Shown here piece by piece: positions 1 through 7,953 of a stretch of DNA of 64,000 nt (positions within the stretch are counted from its first letter, which is position 1; the number at the start of each line of letters is the position of its first letter). Below the pieces are notes generated by a model, which saw only the letters and a program-made list of their open reading frames with translations, was not told the origin of the DNA and searched no databases. The translations under genes and the position numbers were made by a program. The stretch is taken from positions 1-64,000 of the forward strand of contig NZ_JARRSA010000014.1 of NCBI RefSeq assembly GCF_029624655.1, read 5' to 3'. The stretch comes from Roseicyclus salinarum. Its GTDB lineage: Bacteria; Pseudomonadota; Alphaproteobacteria; Rhodobacterales; Rhodobacteraceae.

Positions 1-23
1 GGGGGCTTTGCCCCCGGACCCCC
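1..23. repeat. GC-rich hairpin at window edge
   Basis: GGGGGC (1-6) and GCCCCC (10-15) pair around a TTT loop, followed by GGACCCCC. It lies downstream of mlaC on the minus strand. It could be part of a transcription stop or a dispersed palindromic repeat. The window edge cuts the context and I saw no second copy in the window, so its role is open. Confidence 0.3.
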
Positions 24-58
24 AGAGTTTAAGGCAAGGATGAAGTCCGGTGTCGGGC

Positions 59-727
59 TCAGCCCGTCGCCGCGAGGTCGCGCGTGAGCCGGTCGATGTC
101 TCCGCCGCGCGCGTCGAGCATCGCGCCGATCTCGGAGCGCTCGGAGATCACGAGGCTTACGCCCTCGATCAGGACATCGATGAAACGGTCCTGGCCGCTG
201 CGGTCCCAGACCCTCCATGAGATGTCGTAGGGCGCCTCGCCGGGGACCGTCACGCGCGAGGCGACCTCGACGTAGCGCGAGGTGGATCGCGCGCCGGTCA
301 CGGTGATCCGCCCGCCGATGAATTCGCGGAAGCGCCGCCCGTACTTGCGCGCCATGTAGCCTTCGAAGGCGGAGGCGAAGGCGCGCATCTGGCCGGCGCT
401 GGCGGTGCGGGCCGGCGGCCCGAGCACCGACGCCGCGATGGTGGGCACGTCGCCGTAGGTGCGGAAGATCCGTCCGAACTCGCGGATCATCGCCGCCTCG
501 CTGCGGCCGCTGTCGATGACCGATTGCACCTCGGCGACGACCCGGTTCACGAGCGCGGCCGCGGCCTCCGGGCTCTGGGCGCGGGCGCCGTGCGGGAGAG
601 CGAGCGCGAAACCGGCGGCCGCGGCCCCGGCCAGGAGGCGGCGCCGTGCGATCCGGACCTGTGCCATCGTGCCTGCGGTGCCGTCGGTCGTCATTTCGCG
701 GGTCTCCTGCGGGCGGTGCCGCATCAT
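59..727 (-). CDS. mlaC: MlaC-type phospholipid-binding ABC transporter auxiliary protein
   Basis: Probable periplasmic lipid shuttle of the Mla (maintenance of outer-membrane lipid asymmetry) pathway; the family carries phospholipid between the outer-membrane lipoprotein MlaA and the inner-membrane MlaFEDB transporter. The protein has 222 residues. It starts with a long n-region, an Arg-rich RRRLLAG stretch near residues 28-34, a hydrophobic stretch and a likely cut after ARA50, so export by Tat is possible. The body matches the MlaC/Ttg2D family (near AASVLGP and FASAFEGYMARKYG). The ATG overlaps the mlaA stop in an ATGA (724-727), which favours this start; in-frame Met12 and Met21 are alternatives. 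The adjacent mlaA supports the call. Confidence 0.85.
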   Translation of the reverse strand: MMRHRPQETREMTTDGTAGTMAQVRIARRRLLAGAAAAGFALALPHGARAQSPEAAAALVNRVVAEVQSVIDSGRSEAAMIREFGRIFRTYGDVPTIAASVLGPPARTASAGQMRAFASAFEGYMARKYGRRFREFIGGRITVTGARSTSRYVEVASRVTVPGEAPYDISWRVWDRSGQDRFIDVLIEGVSLVISERSEIGAMLDARGGDIDRLTRDLAATG

Positions 728-1548
728 TGGCCGTAGGGGTCGAGGTAGGGATCCACGTATGGGTCCTGACCGGCCGCGTCGCCCGCGCCGGAGAGCGGCC
801 GGGTGGAAGCTGCGCCGCCCCCGAGCTCGAATCGGCGGTTCTGAAGGTAGAGCGATCGCAGCTGGGCGTAGCTGTCGGCGGAATTGTAGAGCACGTCGTC
901 GATCGTGTCGTCGTAGGTGTAACGGTTACCGAAGCCTGCGAGCGCGCGGGTGCCGAGAAGATAGGTGGACTGCGGGGGCTCGGCCACATGGCGCAGCGGG
1001 TTCATGACGAGGTCGACCACGAGGCCCACCGAATCCCGCGTGGTCGAGGGCCCGAAGACCGGCAGGACGTGGTAGTCCCCTTCGCCCAGACCGTAGATGT
1101 GCATGGTCTCGCCGAAGTCCGTCTCTTCTGCGGGGAGACCCAAGGCGGTGGCGGGATCGAGAAGCCCCGCGAGCCCAATGGTGGAATTGATCGCGAACCG
1201 CAGGGTGTTGCGCGCGGCGTCGTCGATGCGGGCCTGCAGCAGGTTGTTCAGAACGTAGCCCGGCTGGTTGAGATTGGAGGCGAAGTTGCCGATGCCGCGC
1301 CGGACCGGTCGAGGGACCGCGGCGCCGTAGAACTCCGCCGCCGGGTCGACGATGCCGCGGTCGAGCGCGACGTTGAAGCGGTGGGTGGCGCGATTCTGCT
1401 CTTCGCTCGCATCCGCGATGCGGTCGCCGGGCGGAAGCGGCGCCGGACCGCAGGCGGACAGGACGAGGCAAAGAAGGGCCGCGACGCAGCCGGCCGCGCG
1501 GGTCCGGCGGCGCGCGGCGGGGCGCGGAAGAAGGTGGGCGAAGGGCAA
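724..1548 (-). CDS. mlaA: MlaA (VacJ) family outer-membrane lipoprotein
   Basis: Outer-membrane lipoprotein that removes misplaced phospholipid from the outer leaflet and passes it to MlaC. A lipobox LSAC lies in a hydrophobic stretch (CVAALLCLVLSAC), and the mature part carries MlaA hallmarks such as EEQNRATHRFNVALDRG and NFASNLNQPGYVLNNLLQ. The only in-frame ATG would add about 78 Arg/Ala/Pro-rich residues. A TTG at 1548 gives a normal lipoprotein signal with the lipid Cys at residue 33 (274 aa total), so I chose it, although I see no strong ribosome site. The C-terminus has three DPY repeats just before the stop. It is translationally coupled to mlaC. Confidence 0.82.
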   Translation of the reverse strand: MPFAHLLPRPAARRRTRAAGCVAALLCLVLSACGPAPLPPGDRIADASEEQNRATHRFNVALDRGIVDPAAEFYGAAVPRPVRRGIGNFASNLNQPGYVLNNLLQARIDDAARNTLRFAINSTIGLAGLLDPATALGLPAEETDFGETMHIYGLGEGDYHVLPVFGPSTTRDSVGLVVDLVMNPLRHVAEPPQSTYLLGTRALAGFGNRYTYDDTIDDVLYNSADSYAQLRSLYLQNRRFELGGGAASTRPLSGAGDAAGQDPYVDPYLDPYGQ

Positions 1549-1760
1549 GGCGGCATTCCCGGCAGCGTGGAAGTCCCGTGCAGCGTAATAGCCGGGGCAG
1601 CGGGGGGAAAGGGCAAGATGCCGAAAGTGCCATCGACCCGGTGCGGCGGCGCATCGGCGCACCGGCGCAGCGGCGCGCGCGCGGGCTCTTTCCCTTTCGC
1701 CACCGGGCGGATAGCGTCCGCCGCGACGCGGGACTGCCGCCAAGTGGAGGGAAGAACGAC

Positions 1761-2228
1761 ATGAGTGGAAAGATCGAAGCACGTCTGGCCGAGCTTGGGG
1801 TGAGCCTTCCCGACGCGCCTGCGCCGGCGGCCAACTATGTGCCGCATGTCACCGTGGGCGACATCGTCTACGTCTCGGGCCAGGTCGCGATGCGGGACGG
1901 AAAGTTCCTGACCGGCAAGCTGGGTGCGGACATGGACGTCGAGGCGGGCGCTTCCGCCGCGCGGCTTTGCGCGATCAGCCTTCTGGCGCAGGTGCGCGCG
2001 GCCTGCGGCGGCGATCTGGACCGGCTCGTGCGGGTGGTGAAGCTGACCGGGTTCGTGAACTCGACCGCCGATTTCGGGGACCAGCCCAAGGTGGTGAACG
2101 GCGCGTCGGACTTCCTCGTGGAAGCGCTGGGCGACGCGGGCCGGCACAGCCGCTCGGCCGTCAGCGCGGCATCGCTGCCGTTCGGCGTCGCGGTCGAGAT
2201 CGAGGGCGTCTTCCAGGTTCGCCCCTGA
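1761..2228 (+). CDS. RidA family protein (longer YjgF subgroup)
   Basis: Likely trimeric RidA-type protein; the family hydrolyses reactive enamine/imine intermediates formed by PLP enzymes. The protein has 155 residues, longer than classic 130-residue RidA and typical of a separate subgroup. Conserved features include DIVYVSGQVAM near residue 34, VVKLTGFVNS near 92, and RSAVSAASLP at 131-140, where Arg131 corresponds to the substrate-carboxylate arginine. The start is ATG 1761 after a GGAGGGA ribosome site; the frame is open further upstream but that part overlaps the mlaA promoter region. The gene is followed closely by the glycerophosphodiesterase gene. The exact substrate of this subgroup is not known to me. 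Confidence 0.85.
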   Translation: MSGKIEARLAELGVSLPDAPAPAANYVPHVTVGDIVYVSGQVAMRDGKFLTGKLGADMDVEAGASAARLCAISLLAQVRAACGGDLDRLVRVVKLTGFVNSTADFGDQPKVVNGASDFLVEALGDAGRHSRSAVSAASLPFGVAVEIEGVFQVRP

Positions 2229-2244
2229 TGCCAGCGCGCTGCGC

Positions 2245-3060
2245 ATGATCCTGCCGCCCGCGTTTCTCGACACGCCGATCGCGCATCGTGGCCTGCACGA
2301 CGCCGCGAACGGCATCCCCGAGAACAGCCGCAGCGCCGTCCGGCGCGCGGCCGGGGCCGGCTACGGCGTCGAGATCGATGTGCAGCTGTCCTCGGACGGG
2401 CGGGCGATCGTGTTCCACGACGACACGCTGGAGCGTCTGACACACGCCAGCGGGCCCGTGAACGGGCGCACCGCGCGCGACCTGTCGGACCTCGTTCTCA
2501 GGGACAGCGAGGACCGGGTGCCGACGCTGGCCGACATCCTCGCGCTGGTGGCGGGGCGCGTGCCGCTTCTGGTCGAGATCAAGGACCAGAGCGGCGCGCT
2601 TGCCGAGGGACCGGGCGGGCTGGAGCGGGCCGTCGCCGCCGACCTGAGCGGCTATGGCGGTCCGGTCGCGGTAATGAGTTTCAATCCCTTCGTCGTCGCC
2701 GCGATGAAGGACATCGCGCCGGAACTTCCGCGCGGCCTCGTCACCTGCGGGTTCATCCCGTCGCAATGGCCGCGGCTTTCGGCGGAACGCTGCGCCGCGC
2801 TGCGCTCGATCGCCGCGTTCGGCAAGGCGGGCGCGCGCTTCATCAGCCATGACAGGACCGACCTCGGCAGTCCGCGCGTGGCGGACTTGAAGGCGCAGGG
2901 CGTTCCGGTGCTTTGCTGGACCGTCAGGTCGCCGCAGGTCGAGGCGGAGGCGCGCCGCGTCGCCGACAACATCACCTTCGAGGGCTATCTTCCGGACGTT
3001 CCCGGGCAGGATCCGGCGCGCTGGGCCGGGATTGACCTCGGGCCGGGACGCACCACCTAG
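2245..3060 (+). CDS. Glycerophosphodiester phosphodiesterase family protein
   Basis: Predicted cytoplasmic enzyme that splits glycerophosphodiesters to glycerol-3-phosphate and an alcohol. The 271-residue TIM barrel shows the family signature: HRG at residues 14-16, PENS near 26, VEIDVQ at 42-47, and the catalytic FHDD at 57-60, with VEIKDQ as a later metal/base motif. There is no signal peptide, unlike periplasmic GlpQ, so it fits the UgpQ-like cytoplasmic group. It lies 16 bp behind the ridA-like gene and before an acyltransferase-fold gene, so a three- or four-gene transcript with the pterin dehydratase is likely. Confidence 0.9.
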   Translation: MILPPAFLDTPIAHRGLHDAANGIPENSRSAVRRAAGAGYGVEIDVQLSSDGRAIVFHDDTLERLTHASGPVNGRTARDLSDLVLRDSEDRVPTLADILALVAGRVPLLVEIKDQSGALAEGPGGLERAVAADLSGYGGPVAVMSFNPFVVAAMKDIAPELPRGLVTCGFIPSQWPRLSAERCAALRSIAAFGKAGARFISHDRTDLGSPRVADLKAQGVPVLCWTVRSPQVEAEARRVADNITFEGYLPDVPGQDPARWAGIDLGPGRTT

Positions 3061-3099
3061 AAGCGTGTTCCAGGCGGCAGCCCCGGACCGGAGGCAGAC

Positions 3100-4290
3100 G
3101 TGGACGGAAGTGCACAGATCGAAATCGAGGTCCTGAACAGCCTCGCCGACATCGATGCGGCGGAGTGGGATGCCTGCGCCTGTCCCGAGGCGGCGGATGG
3201 CGGGCCCCCGAACGACCCCTTCACCACGCACCGCTTCCTGCGCGCGCTCGAGACGTCGCGCTCGGTTGGGACGGGCACCGGCTGGCAGCCGCGCCACCTC
3301 GTGGCGCGCATGGGCGGACAGGTCATCGCCTGCGCGCCGCTCTATGCAAAGGGTCACAGCCAGGGCGAATACATCTTCGACCACAACTGGGCCCATGCCT
3401 ACGAGCGCGCCGGCGGGCGATACTATCCCAAGTTGCAGATGGCCGTGCCCTTCACGCCGGCCACGGGGCGGCGCTTCCTGACGAGGCCCGGATGGGAGGA
3501 GACCGGGCGCGCCGCGCTGGTGCAGGGCGCCGTGCGTCTCGCCGAGGACAACGGCGTATCGTCGCTGCACGTCACCTTCTGCACCGAGACCGAGGCCCGC
3601 GAGGGCGAGGCCATGGGCCTGATGCGCCGCTGGAGCCAGCAGTTCCACTGGTTCAATGACGGCTACGAGGACTTCGACGGGTTCCTCGCCGCGCTGAGCT
3701 CGCGCAAGCGCAAGAACATCCGCAAGGAACGCGAGCGTGCGCAGTCCTTCGGCGGCGAGATCGAGATGCTGACCGGCGACGCGATCCGGCCCGAGCACTG
3801 GGACGCGTTCTGGGTCTTCTACCAGGACACGGGCGCGCGGAAGTGGGGGATGCCCTATCTCACGCGGCGCTTCTTCGACGAGGTGCAGGAGACGCTGCGC
3901 GACGACGCGCTGCTGGTCCTGGCGCATCGCGACGGGCAGCCGGTGGCGGGCGCGCTGAACTTCATCGGGCGCGACGTCCTTTACGGCCGCTACTGGGGCT
4001 GCATCGAGGATCACCCCTGCCTGCATTTCGAGCTGTGCTACTATCAGGCCATCGACTTCGCCATCGCGCGGGGCCTGGGCCGCGTCGAGGCTGGCGCGCA
4101 GGGCGAGCACAAGCTGGCGCGCGGCTATCTGCCGGTGGCCACCCAGTCGCTGCACTGGGTCCGCGACGAGGGGTTCGCCCGCGCCATCGAGCAATACCTC
4201 CGGGCCGAGCGTGAAGCGGTCGACCAGGAGATCGAGGTTCTCACGTCGTGGGGGCCGTTCAGGAATGCGCAGGTGGAGGAACAGGAATGA
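3100..4290 (+). CDS. PF04339 (FemAB/GNAT-like) acyltransferase-fold protein
   Basis: A 396-residue protein of the PF04339 family (formerly DUF482), which has a tandem GNAT fold related to FemAB peptidoglycan aminoacyltransferases. Typical stretches are [42 protein letters not shown] near residue 90, [13 protein letters not shown] in the middle, and [16 protein letters not shown] near the C-end. No signal peptide or membrane segment. The start is GTG 3100 with GGAGG seven bases before. The stop overlaps the next start in an ATGA. The substrate is unknown; family members are often annotated only as GNAT proteins. Confidence 0.82.
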   Translation: MDGSAQIEIEVLNSLADIDAAEWDACACPEAADGGPPNDPFTTHRFLRALETSRSVGTGTGWQPRHLVARMGGQVIACAPLYAKGHSQGEYIFDHNWAHAYERAGGRYYPKLQMAVPFTPATGRRFLTRPGWEETGRAALVQGAVRLAEDNGVSSLHVTFCTETEAREGEAMGLMRRWSQQFHWFNDGYEDFDGFLAALSSRKRKNIRKERERAQSFGGEIEMLTGDAIRPEHWDAFWVFYQDTGARKWGMPYLTRRFFDEVQETLRDDALLVLAHRDGQPVAGALNFIGRDVLYGRYWGCIEDHPCLHFELCYYQAIDFAIARGLGRVEAGAQGEHKLARGYLPVATQSLHWVRDEGFARAIEQYLRAEREAVDQEIEVLTSWGPFRNAQVEEQE

Positions 4291-4589
4291 CGCAGCCGCA
4301 CAAGCTGGAAGGCGAGGACCGGACGAAGGCGCTCGAGGCGCTTCGCGCACATGGCTGGTCCGAGGCCGAGGGGCGCGACGCGATCACCAAGACCTTCACG
4401 TTCGGCGATTTCAACGAGGCGTTCGGCTGGATGGCGCGGGTCGCGATGGTGGCCGAGCACATGAACCACCACCCCGAATGGTTCAACGTCTACAAGACGG
4501 TCGAGGTGACGCTGGCCACCCATGACGTGGGGGGGCTGTCCAATCTCGACGTCGCGCTGGCCTCGAAGATGGACCGCATCGCGAGCTGA
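4287..4589 (+). CDS. phhB: 4a-hydroxytetrahydrobiopterin dehydratase (PCD/DCoH)
   Basis: Recycles 4a-hydroxytetrahydrobiopterin to quinonoid dihydrobiopterin after aromatic amino acid hydroxylation. The 100-residue length and active-site pattern fit the family: HMNHHPEW at 58-65 (His58, His61, His62) and [12 protein letters not shown] at 77-88, with His79. The start ATG overlaps the preceding stop (ATGA, 4287-4290), which rules out the longer upstream start in the same frame. No phenylalanine hydroxylase gene lies nearby, so a role in another pterin reaction such as molybdopterin metabolism is possible. Confidence 0.92.
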   Translation: MTQPHKLEGEDRTKALEALRAHGWSEAEGRDAITKTFTFGDFNEAFGWMARVAMVAEHMNHHPEWFNVYKTVEVTLATHDVGGLSNLDVALASKMDRIAS

Positions 4590-4643
4590 GGGGGGCGGGC
4601 GGCGAACGCGCGGTCCGCGGCCCGAAAGGTCTTTCGCCGGCTC

Positions 4644-5126
4644 TCAGATGACCTCGAGCAGCGCCTCGCCCGTCGAGACCGCGCATTCGCCGGGCTTCTC
4701 GAGCTGGAGATGGGTGACGACGCCGTCCTCGGCCACGAGCGCGTAGCGCCGCGACCGGTCGTAGAAGCCCACGGCCGCATTGTCGAAGTTCAGCCCCAGC
4801 GCCTTGGTGAAGGATGCGTCGGCGTCCGCCAGAAGCGTGATCCCGGCGTCCGTGGCGCCGCTCGTCTCGCCCCAGAGCCGCATCACGTGCGCGTCGTTGA
4901 CCGAGACGCAGATGATCTCGTCGATGCCCTTCGCGTCGAAGTCGGGTTTCGTCCGCACGAAGCTGGGCAGGTGACGCCCGTCGCAGGTCGGCGTGAAGGC
5001 GCCCGGCACGCCGATGACGACCACGCGCCGGCCGGAGGTCCTTTCGGACAGGGTGACAGTGGCCGGGCCCTCGGGCGTCAGCACGGGAAACGTCGCCTCG
5101 GGCAGGCGGTCGCCGATCTTGATCAT
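4644..5126 (-). CDS. Peroxiredoxin, Prx5-like (copy 1 of tandem pair)
   Basis: Thiol peroxidase of the Prx5/type-II group that reduces H2O2 and organic peroxides. The protein has 160 residues, with the peroxidatic Cys48 in PGAFTPTCDGRHLPSF and the group motif GIDEIICVSVNDAHVM. It has a second Cys in KPGECAVS near the C-end, which may serve as resolving Cys. The start is ATG 5126; the frame is open further upstream but that part overlaps the neighbouring copy. It lies 16 bp downstream of a paralogous gene on the same strand, so the two are probably co-transcribed. Confidence 0.9.
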   Translation of the reverse strand: MIKIGDRLPEATFPVLTPEGPATVTLSERTSGRRVVVIGVPGAFTPTCDGRHLPSFVRTKPDFDAKGIDEIICVSVNDAHVMRLWGETSGATDAGITLLADADASFTKALGLNFDNAAVGFYDRSRRYALVAEDGVVTHLQLEKPGECAVSTGEALLEVI

Positions 5127-5142
5127 GGTGCGCGTCCCGTCG

Positions 5143-5628
5143 TCAGAGCGTTTCGAGAAGCTGTTCGCCCCGCGAGATGTCGCAGGTGTTCGGCTCGTCG
5201 ATGTTGGCATGGGTGACGACGCCGTCGTCCAGCACCACGGCGTAGCGGTTCGAGCGCCCGTAAAGCCCGATCGGCGGCGCCGTGAAGTCCATGCCGAGCG
5301 TCCTTGTCAGCGCGCCGTCGGCATCGCCCAGCAAGGTGATGCCCGCCTCCGTTGCGCCCGTCGCCTCGCCCCAGGCCTTCAGCACGAAGGGGTCGTTGAC
5401 GGCGATGCAGATGATCTCGTCGATGCCCTTCGCGCGGAAGTCTCCCGCGGTGCGGATGAAGCTAGGCAGGTGAGACGTGCTGCACGGGCCGGTGAAGGCG
5501 CCGGGCAGGCCGAACACCACGACCTTTCGGCCCGCGACGTACTCCTGAAGCGCGACGGTCTTCGGACCGTCCTCGCCAAGCGTGACGAGGCCCGCGTCGG
5601 GGAATTTCGTGCCGATCTCCAGTGTCAT
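5143..5628 (-). CDS. Peroxiredoxin, Prx5-like (copy 2 of tandem pair)
   Basis: Second Prx5-type peroxidase, 161 residues, peroxidatic Cys49 in PGAFTGPCSTSHLPSF, with GIDEIICIAVNDPFVLKAWGEATGATEAGITLL almost mirrored in its neighbour. A Cys in EPNTCDIS near the C-end sits at the same place as in copy 1. The start is ATG 5628. It is the promoter-proximal gene of the pair and lies 82 bp from a divergent flavoprotein reductase gene, an arrangement that would suit a shared redox-responsive control region. It is clearly a tandem duplicate of the next gene downstream. Confidence 0.9.
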   Translation of the reverse strand: MTLEIGTKFPDAGLVTLGEDGPKTVALQEYVAGRKVVVFGLPGAFTGPCSTSHLPSFIRTAGDFRAKGIDEIICIAVNDPFVLKAWGEATGATEAGITLLGDADGALTRTLGMDFTAPPIGLYGRSNRYAVVLDDGVVTHANIDEPNTCDISRGEQLLETL

Positions 5629-5710
5629 GTGCAGTCCCTCATGCAATTGCGTTTCGTTTTGTCGTGGATATAGGTGTCGGGGCGCCCAGCGCCAGTGAAG
5701 GAGTGGTGGC

Positions 5711-6919
5711 ATGGAAAAGATCGTCGTGATCGGTGCGGGGCAGGCGGGCGCCTCCTGCGTGGCGAAGCTCAGGGCCGAGGGGTTCGACGGGCGGATCACC
5801 CTGATCGGCGAGGAGCACGTCCCGCCCTACCAGCGCCCGCCGCTGTCCAAGGCCTACCTGCTGGGCGATATGGCGCTCGAGCGGCTCTTTCTCAGGCCCG
5901 AAAGCTATTACGCCGAGAACGGTATCGACCTGACGCTCGACACCACCGTGCAGGCCATCGACCGCGCCGAACGCAAGGTGATCGCCGGGGGGCGTGCGGT
6001 GCCGTACGACGCGCTCGTGCTGGCCACGGGCTCGGTGCCGCGCAGGCTGCCCGCCGGCATCGGCGGCGAGCTGGACGGCGTGCATGTCGTGCGCACCCTG
6101 AAGGACGTGGACGAGATGGCGCCGGGGATCGTGCCGGGCGCGCGCGCGCTGATCGTGGGGGGCGGCTACATCGGGCTCGAGGCCGCTGCCGTCTGCCGCA
6201 AGAAGGGGCTGGAGGTCACGCTGATCGAGGCCGCCCCCCGCATCCTCGCCCGCGTCGCCTGTCCCGAGACCTCGGCGTGGTTCCGCGAGCTGCACGCGTC
6301 CCACGGCGTCGATCTTCGCGAGGGGGTCGGGCTGACCCGGCTCGAGGGTGTCGGGGGGCGCGTCGGCGGCGCGATCCTTTCGGACGCGAGCGCGCATCCC
6401 TGCGACCTCGTGATCGCGGGCATCGGGGTCACGCCCGCCACGGCCCTGGCGGAGGCCGCCGGCATCGAGGTCGAGAACGGCGTCCGGGTGGACGCGACGG
6501 GCCGCACGAGCGACCCGGCGATCTGGGCCGCCGGCGACTGCGCCAGCCTGCCCTTCCGCGGCGCGCGCATCCGGCTGGAGAGCGTGCAGAACGCCATCGA
6601 CCAGGCCGAGGCCGTGGCGCGCAACATCCTCGGCGCGGACGAGGACTACGTGCCGCATCCATGGTTCTGGTCGGACCAGTACGACGTGAAGCTGCAGATC
6701 GCAGGCCTGAACGCGGGATACACCGATGTCGTCGTGCGGCAGGCGGGCGCGGGGCGGTCGCACTGGTACTACGCCGGCCCGACGCTTCTTTCGGTGGACG
6801 CGATGAACGATCCGCGCGCCTACATGGTCGGCAAGCGCCTGATCGAGGGCGGCATGTCCCCCGACCCTGCCGCGGTCGCCGACCCGCAGACGGACCTCAA
6901 GGCGCTGCTTCGCCCATGA
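5711..6919 (+). CDS. NAD(P)/FAD-dependent ferredoxin reductase-like protein
   Basis: A 402-residue pyridine-nucleotide-disulfide-type flavoprotein resembling putidaredoxin/rhodocoxin reductases, which pass electrons from NADH to a [2Fe-2S] ferredoxin. Visible: the FAD site VVIGAGQAGAS at residues 5-15, PPYQRPPLSKAYL near 38, ATGSVPRRLP near 100, the NAD site IVGGGYIGLEAA near 150, and the FAD-contact IWAAGDCASLPF near 270. The C-terminal part has the WFWSDQYDVKLQIAG stretch of the group. The stop overlaps rsmD (ATGA). No ferredoxin or P450 gene is adjacent, so the electron partner is unknown. Confidence 0.85.
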   Translation: MEKIVVIGAGQAGASCVAKLRAEGFDGRITLIGEEHVPPYQRPPLSKAYLLGDMALERLFLRPESYYAENGIDLTLDTTVQAIDRAERKVIAGGRAVPYDALVLATGSVPRRLPAGIGGELDGVHVVRTLKDVDEMAPGIVPGARALIVGGGYIGLEAAAVCRKKGLEVTLIEAAPRILARVACPETSAWFRELHASHGVDLREGVGLTRLEGVGGRVGGAILSDASAHPCDLVIAGIGVTPATALAEAAGIEVENGVRVDATGRTSDPAIWAAGDCASLPFRGARIRLESVQNAIDQAEAVARNILGADEDYVPHPWFWSDQYDVKLQIAGLNAGYTDVVVRQAGAGRSHWYYAGPTLLSVDAMNDPRAYMVGKRLIEGGMSPDPAAVADPQTDLKALLRP

Positions 6920-7476
6920 GGATCGTGGCGGGGCGTTGGCGCGGCAGGACGTTGGCCGATGTCGGCGCGGGCGACGCCGGGGCGCATCTGCGCCCGACCA
7001 CGGACCGCGTCCGCGAGAGCCTGTTCAATCTCCTGCTGAACGGAAAGCTGGGGGACCCGGTGACCGGGTCGCGGGTCCTCGACCTGTTCGCAGGCACCGG
7101 CGCGCTGGGCCTCGAGGCGCTGTCGCGCGGGGCCTCGCATGTCACCTTCGTCGACAAAGGCACGGCCGCCCGGGCGCTTCTGCGCGAGAATGTCGGTCGC
7201 TGCGGGGCGCAGGGCGCGACGAAGATCTTCCGGCGCGACGCCACCGATCTCGGCGAGGGGCGCGGCGCGCCGTTCGACCTTGTCTTTCTCGACCCGCCCT
7301 ATGGCCAGGGCCTCGGCGAGACGGCGCTTGCCTCGGCCGTCGCGGGGGGATGGATCGCGCCCGGCGCGCTGGTCGTGTGGGAGGAGTCCGCCGCGCCGCT
7401 GCCGCCGCCGGGCTTCGAAAGGCTGGACGAGCGCGCCTATGGCGGCACGCGCATCACGATCCTGAGGGCGCCATGA
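6916..7476 (+). CDS. rsmD: 16S rRNA (guanine(966)-N2)-methyltransferase RsmD
   Basis: Methylates G966 of 16S rRNA in the 30S subunit. The protein has 186 residues and starts MRIVAGRWRGRTL, the usual RsmD opening. It then shows RPTTDRVRESLFNLL, the SAM site VLDLFAGTGALGLEALSRGA, and the catalytic DPPYG in FLDPPYGQG near residue 118. The start ATG 6916 overlaps the preceding stop (ATGA). The family call is firm from these motifs. Confidence 0.95.
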   Translation: MRIVAGRWRGRTLADVGAGDAGAHLRPTTDRVRESLFNLLLNGKLGDPVTGSRVLDLFAGTGALGLEALSRGASHVTFVDKGTAARALLRENVGRCGAQGATKIFRRDATDLGEGRGAPFDLVFLDPPYGQGLGETALASAVAGGWIAPGALVVWEESAAPLPPPGFERLDERAYGGTRITILRAP

Positions 7477-7513
7477 CGCGCCGCCGGCACGGGCCCCGCG
7501 GGGCGGCCGCGCC

Positions 7514-7852
7514 TTGAGCGCCGCCGCGCATCACTGCCCGGCTTGCGGCACCGCCCTTCCCGCCATGACCCGGTATCCTTGGTACATCTGCGCGCTCTGC
7601 CGCGAGCGGATCACGGACGTCGACGGCTATCGCCTCGAATTCGCCAACACCTCGGTATCCGGGGGCTTCGCGTGGCGCCGCGCGGGCGAGCCCGCCTTTC
7701 ACGAGGCGCGCGGCTATCTCGGGCTTCTGGACGGGCGTCCGGTGCGCGTCGGGGAGGCGCGCTTTGGCGGCATCGTGGCCGAACCCGTCGCCTCGCCGCT
7801 GGGCGAGCTTGGCCCCATCGGCCCCGTCGAGGGGCCGCCGCCCGGCGATTGA
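7514..7852 (+). CDS. Small zinc-ribbon protein of unknown function
   Basis: A 112-residue protein with two cysteine pairs, CPACG near residues 8-12 and CALCRE near 27-32, forming a likely zinc ribbon, followed by a Gly/Phe-rich domain (GGFAWRRAG) and a Pro-rich tail. The most complete start is TTG 7514, needed to include the first Cys pair. The next in-frame ATG would lose it. TTG 7514 overlaps the stop of a 14-codon ORF that itself overlaps the rsmD stop, so reinitiation may supply ribosomes. I do not recognise a function. The zinc-ribbon reading is inference from the Cys spacing. Confidence 0.6.
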   Translation: MSAAAHHCPACGTALPAMTRYPWYICALCRERITDVDGYRLEFANTSVSGGFAWRRAGEPAFHEARGYLGLLDGRPVRVGEARFGGIVAEPVASPLGELGPIGPVEGPPPGD

Positions 7853-7918
7853 TCTCGCGACGAGATGTCGTGGGTCTTGTTTACGATTCCTCAATATGGG
7901 ACCCTGAGGATCAATCGC
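7845..7918. repeat. 10-bp inverted repeat flanking the recQ upstream region
   Basis: GCGATTGATC (7845-7854, across the end of the zinc-ribbon gene) and its exact complement GATCAATCGC (7909-7918) are separated by 54 bp. The second arm lies 36 bp before the recQ ATG. Could be a pair of operator half-sites or chance. Confidence 0.3.
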
Positions 7919-7953
7919 GCAAAATCAAATAAAACCCTGCAGGCCCCGTTCCC

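Noticed and set aside
2161-4350. Long minus-strand open frame opposite the glycerophosphodiesterase and acyltransferase genes
   Set aside because: Antisense of two confident genes; no recognisable domain.
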